Below, in pieces: positions 6,444 to 13,293 of a DNA stretch of 15,150 nt (its first letter is position 1; each line of letters begins with the position of its first letter). Source of the stretch: CAZXMB01 sp964641715. GTDB taxonomy: Bacteria; Desulfobacterota; BSN033; UBA1163. A program made the translations under genes and the position numbers. The notes beneath the pieces are model-generated. The model was given only the letters and a program-made list of their open reading frames with translations. It did no database searches and was not told where the DNA came from. The stretch covers positions 1-15,150 of the forward strand of contig CAZXMB010000071.1 of the NCBI GenBank assembly GCA_964641715.1. Reading direction: 5' to 3'.

Positions 6444-7349
6444 TTATCTTGGAAGGTTTTCAAGGATCGGGTTCATAATTTTTTCAATTCGGCTCTTGAT
6501 TCCCAGGAATTTGAAGTACTCCGCATCGGAGAGGGGTTGTTGAGGAGGGCCCATCCTAAATCCCCTTAATTCAAGAGCGATTTTGAAACCCAGAGGAAAA
6601 GGAGGAGAGAACAGAGCTCGAATGAGCAGGAGGAGGGAGAACTGAAGGTCTCTGGCCTTTTCATAATTCCCTTCCTGCCAGGCCTTATAAATTCCGACCA
6701 TCACCTCCGGCAGGATACCCGCCGTAGCGGTCATACATCCCTTTGCCCCAACCATCAGAGCAGGGAAAAGGATCTCTTCACGGCCGACGAGGATAGAGAG
6801 ATCCTCTCCGATTAATCGGATCTTATCCATGTAGTGGAGAAGGTCAACCATGCTCCCGCTGGAATCCTTCATGGCCACGACATTCTTCTTCCGGGAGAGA
6901 CGTTTGACCACATCATAACTGATCGGAGTGGCGAAGAGGGGGATATTGTAAAGGATGACAGGGATATCGACGGCATCGCTGATCGTCTCAAAATGGCGCT
7001 CCATATTCTCCTGACTGATGGGGTAATAGTAGGGGGGAGCGACGACGACAGCTTCGCAGCCAATCTCCTGAGCTTTCCGGGCGAGGAAAATACATTCCTT
7101 AGGACGGGTGGAAGCAATTCCAGGTGTAACCGGAACTCTTCCCCTGGCTTGATCGTGGATAATCCGCATGAGGAAGGCTTTTTCTTCCAGATCGAGGTGG
7201 ACGAATTCCCCCACCGAACTGATGGGGAAGAGTCCATGAACTCCCTTGTCAATTGCGAAATCGACCATCTCCCGGACCACGGTCTCATTGATCGCCCCGT
7301 CTTCGAAAGGGGTCATCATTGCCACATAAATTCCTTCGGGTTTAAACAT
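6444..7349 (-). CDS. DapA/KDG-aldolase family lyase
   Basis: A 301-residue class I pyruvate-type aldolase or synthase of the dihydrodipicolinate synthase/N-acetylneuraminate lyase superfamily. Schiff-base Lys161 lies in VVAMKDSSGS (157-166) and Tyr134 in LYNIP (133-137). The strand-2 carboxylate loop reads ISSVGEF (43-49) where DapA has GTTGE, a variation more typical of catabolic members such as 2-keto-3-deoxy-acid aldolases. Members cleave 2-keto-3-deoxy acids to pyruvate plus an aldehyde, or condense pyruvate with an aldehyde. The start is set at 7349: AAGGAG lies about seven bases upstream and the conserved fold begins there. A 26-codon extension to 7427 reads through the palindromic repeat and is rejected. 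Placement after an aldehyde oxidoreductase and a sugar-acid dehydratase supports a catabolic aldolase. The true substrate, and a lysine-biosynthetic DapA role, cannot be settled by sequence alone. Confidence 0.85.
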   Translation of the reverse strand: MFKPEGIYVAMMTPFEDGAINETVVREMVDFAIDKGVHGLFPISSVGEFVHLDLEEKAFLMRIIHDQARGRVPVTPGIASTRPKECIFLARKAQEIGCEAVVVAPPYYYPISQENMERHFETISDAVDIPVILYNIPLFATPISYDVVKRLSRKKNVVAMKDSSGSMVDLLHYMDKIRLIGEDLSILVGREEILFPALMVGAKGCMTATAGILPEVMVGIYKAWQEGNYEKARDLQFSLLLLIRALFSPPFPLGFKIALELRGFRMGPPQQPLSDAEYFKFLGIKSRIEKIMNPILENLPR

Positions 7350-7370
7350 CGGGCGCTCCTTATATTGCCT

Positions 7371-7511
7371 AAATATCGAAATCCGAATATCGAAATCCGA
7401 AACAAATCCGAATTTCGAATGATTCAATTTCCTAAACGTTATCGAGTTTGAAGTTTTGAATTTTGGTCATTCGTAATTGTTTCGAATTTCGGATTTCGTG
7501 CTTCGTATTTA
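7371..7511. repeat. Palindromic repeat element, copy A
   Basis: This is an AT-rich imperfect inverted repeat. The left arm (7371-7425) is built from iterated ATCGAAATCCGAA units. The right arm (7465-7511) contains GGTCATTCG and ends in TTCGTGCTTCGTATTT. The reverse complement of the right arm gives ACGAAATCCGAAATTCGAAA, matching the left arm. The same right arm recurs at 9892-9938 (copy B). The TTA at 7509-7511 is also the stop codon of the aldehyde oxidoreductase gene, so the element abuts that gene precisely. It fills the spacer to the DapA-family gene. Confidence 0.7.
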
Positions 7512-9332
7512 AGGAAGCATCAGTTTTTTTAATGTCTCTGGTGTTGGCACTCCTTTCTCATCCCATCCTCTTATAAAATAGTATTCTTTCAACAGGGTCT
7601 CCAAATCAACCAACCGGCCCCGGGCAGGTCCGTCTTTCAGGGGTTCGGTGAGGAAACGTTGAGGTAGTTTATCATCGGCCTTCGTCAGGCCTTCCCTTAA
7701 ATTGAAAAGCCTCACGAGGTTATTGATGCGTTCCCCACTTTGGAGGATTTCCTCAGAAGAGGCGAAGGATTCGATGCCGGTCACGGAGTGGAGGAAATGG
7801 ACGATGTGCCTCAGGCTCAGAGAGAAGATGGTGAAGAGGCACGTGACAGAGGAGTTGATGACCGTAAATAGATCCTGTTGATTCTTTACAAACTCTGCCT
7901 TGAACTCGATGGAAAAGGGATCGATCCGTTCCTCCGGAGAAAGGAGCTCTGCTCCAATCGGCCATGAGCGGAGGTGACAGGCCCCTCGGTCACTCGTGGC
8001 ATAGGCCAGGGCCATCCCCGTTGAGCCTCTCGGATCATAGGCAGGCATCTCCAGGCCCTTTACATGGATGGCGAAAGATTCTGCTCCCCTCCCAACTTCC
8101 TGAGCGATTCTTTTGACTCCCTCTCCCCAGAGAAGGGCCGGTCCCTCTCTGCGGCCAATGAGATGAATGGCGCGAATCATCCCTTCATTATCTCCGAATT
8201 CCAAAGGGAAGCCGATATCGGACTCCTCCAGAACCTCTTTTTCCATGCACTCCATCAGAAATCCGATCACATTTCCCGTGGAGATGGCATCGAGTCCGTA
8301 AAGGTCACAGAGATATTCAGCCTTGATGATCGATGGGATATCTGCGTTTTCGCAATGGGCTCCGAAACTCCAGACATTCTCATATTCCGGACCTTCGACA
8401 AACGCCCCTTTGTACTTCCCCTCTTTAACTTTAGAAATTTTGCTGCAATAGATGGGGCATCCATAGCAGGCCTTGTTTCTGACATAAAATTCTCTAATCT
8501 CTTCTTCATTCAGAGCGGAGCGGCCATGAAAGATGCCTTTCTGAAAGTTCCTTACCGGATGAACCCCAGCTTCGTTCATACAGGAAAGGATGGTGTTCGT
8601 TCCATATTTCTGACGGCCTCCTCCTGAGTCCGGATGGATGGCTATCTCATTGAAGGCTTCCCGGCAGGCCTTCATGAAGGATTCCGGATAGGCAATCGTG
8701 ATAGGGCAGTGCCCTCTGACGGCAATCGCCTTAAGATTCTTCGACCCCATCACGGCACCTGCACCGCCTCTCCCAAAGGCCCTCATCTCAGAGATGATAC
8801 TCGCAAAACGAACCCTCTTCTCTCCCGCCTCACCAATACAGGCAACCCTGGACTCCTCTCCAAATTTATCCTTAATCCAACGATGAGTTGAAAAGGTATC
8901 TTTTCTCCAGAGAAAATCCGCCTCCCCGAGTTGAACCTTTTCGTCATCAACCAGAAGCATCACAGGAGAAGGGGCCTTCCCCTTTATGACGATCGCATCG
9001 ATTCCGGCCATCTTCATCTCCGGCCCAAAAGATCCCCCGCAGTTGGCATCGAGCCAGAAACCGGTTGCAGGGCTCTTGGTCGAAACGATGCACCGACCGC
9101 TGCCAGGGGCAAGAGTCCCGGTTAAGGGGCCGGTAGCAAAGATCAACAGGTTTTCAGGTCCGAACGGGTCACATCCCAGGGGGAGATGATCGTAAAGGTA
9201 TTTTGCTCCGAGGCCTTTTCCACCGATGTATTTTGTTGCCAGGTCCGGATCTAAAGAGGTTCGTTTCACCCTTCCCTGGGTTAGATCGACTTCTAATATT
9301 TTCCCGGCGTAGCCACCGAACTCCGCTTTCAT
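7509..9332 (-). CDS. Aldehyde ferredoxin oxidoreductase (tungsten/molybdopterin AOR family)
   Basis: A 607-residue member of the AOR family, which oxidises aldehydes to carboxylic acids with ferredoxin, using a tungsten (or Mo) bis-pterin and one [4Fe-4S] cluster. The N-terminal beta domain begins GGYAGKILEVDLTQG and contains YIGGKGLGAKYLYD (35-48). Cluster cysteines are Cys289, Cys292 and Cys296 (ACYGCPIYC) with a fourth, Cys498 (SSVTCLF), at nearly the spacing known for Pyrococcus AOR. The pterin-binding signature DPRGSTGMALAYATSDRGAC is at 433-452. Length is normal. The start is ATG 9332, one base after the ferredoxin stop and preceded by CAGGA; the longer open frame to 9677 overlaps the ferredoxin out of frame and is rejected. 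Coupling to the ferredoxin marks it as an electron partner. With the DapA-family aldolase downstream, a plausible substrate is an aldehyde released by aldol cleavage such as glyceraldehyde or glycolaldehyde (inference). Confidence 0.92.
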   Translation of the reverse strand: MKAEFGGYAGKILEVDLTQGRVKRTSLDPDLATKYIGGKGLGAKYLYDHLPLGCDPFGPENLLIFATGPLTGTLAPGSGRCIVSTKSPATGFWLDANCGGSFGPEMKMAGIDAIVIKGKAPSPVMLLVDDEKVQLGEADFLWRKDTFSTHRWIKDKFGEESRVACIGEAGEKRVRFASIISEMRAFGRGGAGAVMGSKNLKAIAVRGHCPITIAYPESFMKACREAFNEIAIHPDSGGGRQKYGTNTILSCMNEAGVHPVRNFQKGIFHGRSALNEEEIREFYVRNKACYGCPIYCSKISKVKEGKYKGAFVEGPEYENVWSFGAHCENADIPSIIKAEYLCDLYGLDAISTGNVIGFLMECMEKEVLEESDIGFPLEFGDNEGMIRAIHLIGRREGPALLWGEGVKRIAQEVGRGAESFAIHVKGLEMPAYDPRGSTGMALAYATSDRGACHLRSWPIGAELLSPEERIDPFSIEFKAEFVKNQQDLFTVINSSVTCLFTIFSLSLRHIVHFLHSVTGIESFASSEEILQSGERINNLVRLFNLREGLTKADDKLPQRFLTEPLKDGPARGRLVDLETLLKEYYFIRGWDEKGVPTPETLKKLMLP

Positions 9333-9333
9333 C

Positions 9334-9720
9334 CTATTTCGTCCTGATGATTGATTTCGTCGGACACCATTTGACACACTGAAATTCTCCCTGGCAGGTA
9401 TCGCAGAAGAAAGGAAATTTTTTCGAGTTCTCCGTCTGGATTCCTCCGTAAGGGCAGGCTTCCCTGCAGAGGAGGCAACCGGTGCACTTCTCCTCATCGA
9501 TTCGGAGATAGCCGTCCCAGGATAGGGCTCCTTCCGGGCAACCACCGATACAGGGCTTAGGTTCGCAGGCAAGACAGAGGTGGATTCTTTCCTCCTCAGG
9601 CCAGGCGGACTGGATACGGATTCTGGATTGTTTGGGTGCGATGGAGCCTTCGTGAGCGAAGGAACAGATGATCTCACAGATTCTGCAACCGGTACATAAA
9701 TTAGGTATGGTTTTGATCAT
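9334..9720 (-). CDS. Four-cluster ferredoxin, electron-transfer subunit for AOR
   Basis: A 128-residue iron-sulfur protein with sixteen cysteines in four groups: 9/12/15/19, 49/52/57/61, 79/82/85/89 and 106/109/115/119. The motifs are CTGCRICEIIC, CLACEPKPCIGGCP, CTGCLLCREACP and CDTCQGEFQCVKWCP. This is the 4x[4Fe-4S] layout of HycB/DmsB-type electron-transfer subunits, cytoplasmic with no signal peptide. Its TAG stop is one base before the AOR ATG, so the two are translationally coupled and almost certainly form a complex or redox pair that passes aldehyde-derived electrons to ferredoxin or another acceptor. Upstream is a 223-base spacer carrying repeat copy B and no clear Shine-Dalgarno sequence at the 9720 start, although the start residues (MIKTIPNLCTGC) fit the family well. 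Confidence 0.9.
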   Translation of the reverse strand: MIKTIPNLCTGCRICEIICSFAHEGSIAPKQSRIRIQSAWPEEERIHLCLACEPKPCIGGCPEGALSWDGYLRIDEEKCTGCLLCREACPYGGIQTENSKKFPFFCDTCQGEFQCVKWCPTKSIIRTK

Positions 9721-9772
9721 AACAGTTTTCGTCGGATAGGGACCTTTCCAAAATCTTGATCGTTAATTCATT

Positions 9773-9938
9773 AAATTCGAAATCCGAATATCGAAGCTCG
9801 AAACAAATCCAAAATTCGATTTTCCAAAAAAATTATATCTCCCTCTCCCTTGTTGGGAGAGGGTTGGGGTGAGGGTGAGTTTTCCTGTTTCGGTCATTCG
9901 AATTTGTTTCGAAATTCGGATTTCGTGCTTCGTATTTA
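9773..9938. repeat. Palindromic repeat element, copy B, with nested hairpin repeat
   Basis: This is a second copy of the element at 7371-7511. The left arm (9773-9829) contains CGAAATCCGAATATCGAA and CGAAACAAATCC. The right arm (9892-9938) runs from GGTCATTCG to TTCGTGCTTCGTATTT, nearly identical to copy A. The middle differs: it holds a separate hairpin repeat, CCCTCTCCC (9841-9849), loop TTGTT, GGGAGAGGG (9855-9863), followed by a GGTTGGGGTGAGGGTG tail. It lies five bases past the stop of the large dehydratase subunit, mirroring how copy A abuts the AOR stop. Confidence 0.7.
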
Positions 9939-9943
9939 TGTTT

Positions 9944-11101
9944 TTAAAAAGATGGTCCAATGCGATTGATGGCAAATTCCCGGTGTCCCCAGATTTCGCT
10001 CTTCGTCAATTTCCCATTGGCGACCCTGAAGACTTCACGAAAGATTTTTTCGCCGATCTCCTGAACGGTTTTATCCCCGGTGATGATCTCACCGGCATTG
10101 ATATCCATATTATCCCTCATCTTCGAATAGAGAGGGGAATTGGTAGCGATCTTAATCACCGGAGCAATCGGTGAACCCAATGGATTCCCCCGACCTGTGG
10201 TGAAGGCGATCATCTGGGTACCTCCGGCGATAAGACCTGTTACGGATTCGGCATCATGGCCGGGTGTATCCATGAGGACCAATCCCTTTTTCGTGGGCGT
10301 CTCGGCATATTCGAGAACCTCCATGATTTTGCCTGTCCCACCTTTCATCACACATCCTAATGATTTCTCTTCGAGTGTGGTGATCCCCCCCTCATAATTC
10401 CCCGGAGCCGGATTTGCCTTTCCGATATCGAGACCGAGATCGAGTGCCCGCATCTCCGTTCGTCTCACAATTTTTAGAATCTTCTCCCTGACCTTTTTGT
10501 TGATCGCCCTTCTCGCCAGGAGGTGTTCGGCTCCAATGCTCTCGGTTGTCTCTGAGAGAATGATGGTTCCGCCTTCCCTGACAAGAAGGTCACTCGTGAC
10601 ACCGAGGGCAGGATTGGCCGAAAGCCCGGAGCAGGCATCCGATCCCCCGCACTCCACTCCGAGAATCAATGAATCGGGTTTTGCCTTTTCCCTCCTGGGA
10701 CGGGAGGCGTAAGAGACCATCTCCCTGGCGATTTTTATTCCCTCTTTTATTGTCTTGGGACTTCCCCCAACTTCCTGAATGATAAGGTTTTTAACCGGTT
10801 TCCCGGATTCGGCGATCCTCGATGCAATCATGGGAGAATTAACCACCTCGCATCCCAGGCCGATGACCAGAACGGCTGCCACATTGGGATTCTTTCCAAC
10901 ACCAGCCAATGTCCTCGCTGTCTGTTCCGCATCAAAAGCCAACTGGGCACAACCATGTTGATGGGGAATAGAAATGGTCCCTGCCACTTTCCGGGCAATG
11001 GCATTACAGACTTCGTTGGCACAGGCCACGGAAGGAAGGATGACTACGTGATTTCTGACCCCCACCTTTCCGTCCGCCCTCTTAAAGCCGAGAAAGTTCA
11101 T
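9944..11101 (-). CDS. UxaA/altronate dehydratase-type lyase, large subunit
   Basis: A 385-residue protein matching the C-terminal catalytic part of altronate/galactarate dehydratases (UxaA/GarD) and the beta subunit of sulfolactate sulfo-lyase (SuyB). It opens FLGFKRADGKVGVRNHVVILP, the family hallmark. Other conserved blocks are HQHGCAQ (47-53), IGLGCEVVN (80-88), GVECGGSDACSGLSANPALG (about 148-167) and a late DTPGHDAESVTGLIAGG. Known members are Fe-dependent lyases that dehydrate altronate or galactarate to 2-keto-3-deoxy acids, or remove sulfite from sulfolactate. ATG 11101 is preferred (GAGGG eight bases upstream) over an in-frame TTG at 11116. It lies 24 bases after the small-subunit stop, and the split gene pair reconstitutes a whole UxaA. 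The sugar-acid context favours a hexonate or related acid, but a sulfo-lyase cannot be ruled out. Confidence 0.87.
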   Translation of the reverse strand: MNFLGFKRADGKVGVRNHVVILPSVACANEVCNAIARKVAGTISIPHQHGCAQLAFDAEQTARTLAGVGKNPNVAAVLVIGLGCEVVNSPMIASRIAESGKPVKNLIIQEVGGSPKTIKEGIKIAREMVSYASRPRREKAKPDSLILGVECGGSDACSGLSANPALGVTSDLLVREGGTIILSETTESIGAEHLLARRAINKKVREKILKIVRRTEMRALDLGLDIGKANPAPGNYEGGITTLEEKSLGCVMKGGTGKIMEVLEYAETPTKKGLVLMDTPGHDAESVTGLIAGGTQMIAFTTGRGNPLGSPIAPVIKIATNSPLYSKMRDNMDINAGEIITGDKTVQEIGEKIFREVFRVANGKLTKSEIWGHREFAINRIGPSF

Positions 11102-11125
11102 CTTCCTTACCCTCAATTTTAATGT

Positions 11126-11413
11126 TTACCCTTTTTTTCCTCGTTCACCCACCACATTATGGACATGAACTAATTCTCCGGGTTCAATGGATCGAATTGC
11201 TTTGCCGATCCTCTCACCATATTTGATCACAGGACTTCCCTTAGGTATTTTCCGGATCGAGATCTTATGAGCAAAGGGTATTAACTCTTTCGCAATGATC
11301 CTCCCTTCTTTTAAGAAGGGGAGAAGGGTTCCCGGAGGTATGGGAGATTTTGCAGTGGCCACATTGTCCTTTGGATGGTTCAGAATGATTTTTTTAAAAA
11401 ATTTCTTTTTCAT
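11126..11413 (-). CDS. UxaA-type lyase, small SAF-domain subunit
   Basis: A 95-residue SAF-domain protein equivalent to the N-terminal domain of altronate dehydratase or to SuyA. Visible signatures are HPKDNVATA (13-21), IPPGTLL, IPFAHKI (45-51), the KYGERIGKAIRSI block (64-76) and GELVHVHNV (79-87), with His83 and His85 as likely active-site residues. It works with the large subunit encoded 24 bases downstream. The start is ATG 11413; an in-frame TTG at 11422 would add three residues. No Shine-Dalgarno is apparent, and the ATG falls inside a perfect palindrome (11412-11426) with a TATAGT hexamer just upstream on the minus strand, so a very short or leaderless transcript is possible. This is the first gene of the leftward cluster. 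Confidence 0.87.
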   Translation of the reverse strand: MKKKFFKKIILNHPKDNVATAKSPIPPGTLLPFLKEGRIIAKELIPFAHKISIRKIPKGSPVIKYGERIGKAIRSIEPGELVHVHNVVGERGKKG

Positions 11414-11426
11414 AGTTGACAACTAT
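11412..11426. promoter_or_regulatory. Operator-like perfect palindrome in divergent start region
   Basis: ATAGTTG, centre A, CAACTAT: seven-base perfect arms. It covers the ATG of the small dehydratase subunit on the minus strand, and within it TTGACA (11416-11421) is a perfect -35 hexamer for the plus strand. AT-rich DNA with TTAAAAT (11441-11447) follows at slightly wide spacing. A repressor bound here would touch both divergent transcription units. No regulator gene is in the window, so the factor is unknown; sugar-acid clusters are often controlled by GntR, LacI or IclR proteins. Confidence 0.45.
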
Positions 11427-11541
11427 ACAAGAATTTTTTGTTAAAATCTACATATTTTTAGAACCGGATAAAGATCGTTGATTTGGAGGAGAATATCTGG
11501 TAGGATTCTTTCGATTCTTTTCTTTAAGAGAGGTGAGAACC

Positions 11542-13269
11542 ATGGCGATTGAGCAGAAGGCAAAACAGTTTCGTGAAAATTGGCAGCAGATCGACGCCCT
11601 GAGATGTGGGATGGATTGGGTCGAGGAGGATCTGGAGAGGCCTCAGATTCTGATTGATGATGTCTTTGGCCATAGCCATCCCGGTAGTTTTCATTTAGAC
11701 TCCCTTTCTCATGAAATCTCGAAGGGCGTTTATCAAAAAGGGGGAAAACCTTCGGAGTTTCATATCACGGATATATGCGACGGATGGGCGATGGGCCATG
11801 ATGGGATGAACTACATCCTCCTCTCCCGGGAGATCATCTGCGAGATGGTGGAGGTCCATGCCTCTGTTCTTCCATGGGATGGTATGGTCCTTGTCTCCTC
11901 TTGCGATAAAGCCATTCCCGCTCATCTGATGGCCTCTGCCAGGATCAATGTCCCCGCCCTCCATCTCCCCGGTGGAAGTGCACGGATTGGACCGGATATG
12001 ACCAGCTCCGTCAAAAGCGGTGAGATGACCTCGGGATATAAACTGAAGAGATTTTCAAAAGAGGAGATGAGATCCTCCATTCTTTCATGTGACCCGAGCT
12101 GCGGAGCCTGCCAGTTCATGGGGACCGCCAGCACGATGCAGTGTATGTCGGAAGCCTTGGGTATGGCCCTCCCCGGTTCGGCCCTGGTCCCAACGACCCT
12201 CCAGGAAATCCGCCGCTATGCCCGAAAAGCAGGGCAGAAGGTTCTGGAACTGGCGGAGAGGGGGATCAAGGTCTCCGACGTCCTGAACCGGCAGGCCTTT
12301 CTCAACGCCATTAAGGTTCATGCCGCTATTGGAGGATCAACCAACGCTTTAATCCACCTTCCGGCGATTGCCCATGAATTGAATATTGAGATCTCATATG
12401 ACGATTTTGAAAAGGCCAATGAGACCGTTCCCTACCTCACCAATATTCAACCGAGTGGCAGCTTCTTAACAGAACTCCTCTGGTTTTCAGGAGGAGTGCC
12501 CAGAGTGCAGTGGGAGATCCGGGATCTCCTTGATCTCGACGTGATGACCGTGACGGGAAAAACACTGAAGGAGAATCTGGAAGATCTGAAACGGGAAGGG
12601 TTTTTTGAGAGGGCGGAGGGATGGCTCCGTAATTACAAAGTTCATCGCACGGAGGTGATTCGTGAGGCGAAGCAAAACAGCCCGAGAGGATCTATTGCCA
12701 TCCTCAAGGGAAACCTGGCTCCGGAAGGGGCAGTGGTGAAATTCTCGGCCGTGATCAAGGAGATGATGGTCCATGAAGGGTCTGCTGCTGTCTTCGATCA
12801 GGAAGAGGAGGCCTTGAAAGCCATTCTGGAAAAAAGAATCAAGCCAGGAGATGTGATCATTATCCGCTACGAAGGTCCTCGAGGAACGGGAATGCCTGAA
12901 ATGCTTGCGACAACCGAAGCATTGATCACTGACCCCGTTCTTTCAAAAACAACTGCATTGATCACCGACGGGAGGTATTCCGGAGCCACAAGAGGCCCTT
13001 GTATCGGCCATGTCTGCCCGGAAGCCGCTCGGGGAGGACCGATTGCCCTGATCGAGGATGGAGATCTCATCCGGATCGACATTCCCCAAAGAAGATTAGA
13101 GATTATTGGATTAAAGGGCGCAAAAATGACTCCTGAGAAGGTTGATAGGGCCTTGAGCGAAAGGAGAAAGAATTGGAAAATGCCAAAGTTCCCTCAAAGA
13201 TCAGGCGTCCTGAAAAGATATCTCCAATCCGCTGCACCTGCGTATAAGGGAGCTTATACGGAGTATTAA
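11542..13269 (+). CDS. IlvD/EDD-family dehydratase, probable sugar-acid dehydratase
   Basis: A 575-residue iron-sulfur dehydratase. The family removes water from 2,3-dihydroxy acids (dihydroxy-acid dehydratase, 6-phosphogluconate dehydratase, aldonate dehydratases) to give 2-keto-3-deoxy acids. Motifs: ICDGWAMGHDGM (78-89), the Cys-Asp-Lys triad VSSCDKAIPAHLM (118-130), CDPSCGACQFMGTASTMQC (183-201), GGSTNALIHLPAIA (264-277), EGPRGTGMPEM and DGRYSGATRGPCIGHVCPEA with the conserved Ser. The site that in [2Fe-2S]-type enzymes is Cys (PCNxHL) is Gly48 here (HPGSFHL), as in the [4Fe-4S]-type E. coli IlvD, so an oxygen-sensitive [4Fe-4S] enzyme is inferred. ATG 11542 has AGGTGA upstream; a GTG at 11533 is the alternative. 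It is divergent from the UxaA-type genes and 24 bases from a second dehydratase. A biosynthetic IlvD role is possible but less likely here. Confidence 0.88.
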   Translation: MAIEQKAKQFRENWQQIDALRCGMDWVEEDLERPQILIDDVFGHSHPGSFHLDSLSHEISKGVYQKGGKPSEFHITDICDGWAMGHDGMNYILLSREIICEMVEVHASVLPWDGMVLVSSCDKAIPAHLMASARINVPALHLPGGSARIGPDMTSSVKSGEMTSGYKLKRFSKEEMRSSILSCDPSCGACQFMGTASTMQCMSEALGMALPGSALVPTTLQEIRRYARKAGQKVLELAERGIKVSDVLNRQAFLNAIKVHAAIGGSTNALIHLPAIAHELNIEISYDDFEKANETVPYLTNIQPSGSFLTELLWFSGGVPRVQWEIRDLLDLDVMTVTGKTLKENLEDLKREGFFERAEGWLRNYKVHRTEVIREAKQNSPRGSIAILKGNLAPEGAVVKFSAVIKEMMVHEGSAAVFDQEEEALKAILEKRIKPGDVIIIRYEGPRGTGMPEMLATTEALITDPVLSKTTALITDGRYSGATRGPCIGHVCPEAARGGPIALIEDGDLIRIDIPQRRLEIIGLKGAKMTPEKVDRALSERRKNWKMPKFPQRSGVLKRYLQSAAPAYKGAYTEY

Positions 13270-13293
13270 ATCTATACAAAGAGAGAAAGAGCG

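Noticed and set aside
7350..7427. 26-codon N-terminal extension of the DapA-family gene
   Set aside because: It translates the palindromic repeat; ATG 7349 has a good Shine-Dalgarno and matches the family start.
6834..7451. 205-residue plus-strand frame opposite the DapA-family gene
   Set aside because: It is a complementary-strand shadow of the aldolase gene, running into the repeat; no family resemblance.
8064..8627. 187-residue plus-strand frame opposite AOR
   Set aside because: It is antisense to a well-supported gene, with no recognisable motif and no convincing ribosome binding site.
9333..9677. 115-codon N-terminal extension of the aldehyde oxidoreductase frame
   Set aside because: It is an out-of-frame read through the ferredoxin gene, low-complexity Ser/Arg/Pro-rich, and the AOR family fold begins at ATG 9332 right after the ferredoxin stop.
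7371..9938. CRISPR array suggested by recurring CGAAATCCGAA units
   Set aside because: Only two separated copies of an inverted-repeat element exist, with no regular spacers and no cas genes.
11542..13269. Biosynthetic dihydroxy-acid dehydratase (ilvD) of branched-chain amino acid synthesis
   Set aside because: Motifs alone allow it, but no ilv or leu genes are nearby and the surroundings are sugar-acid catabolic; left as IlvD/EDD family without a symbol.
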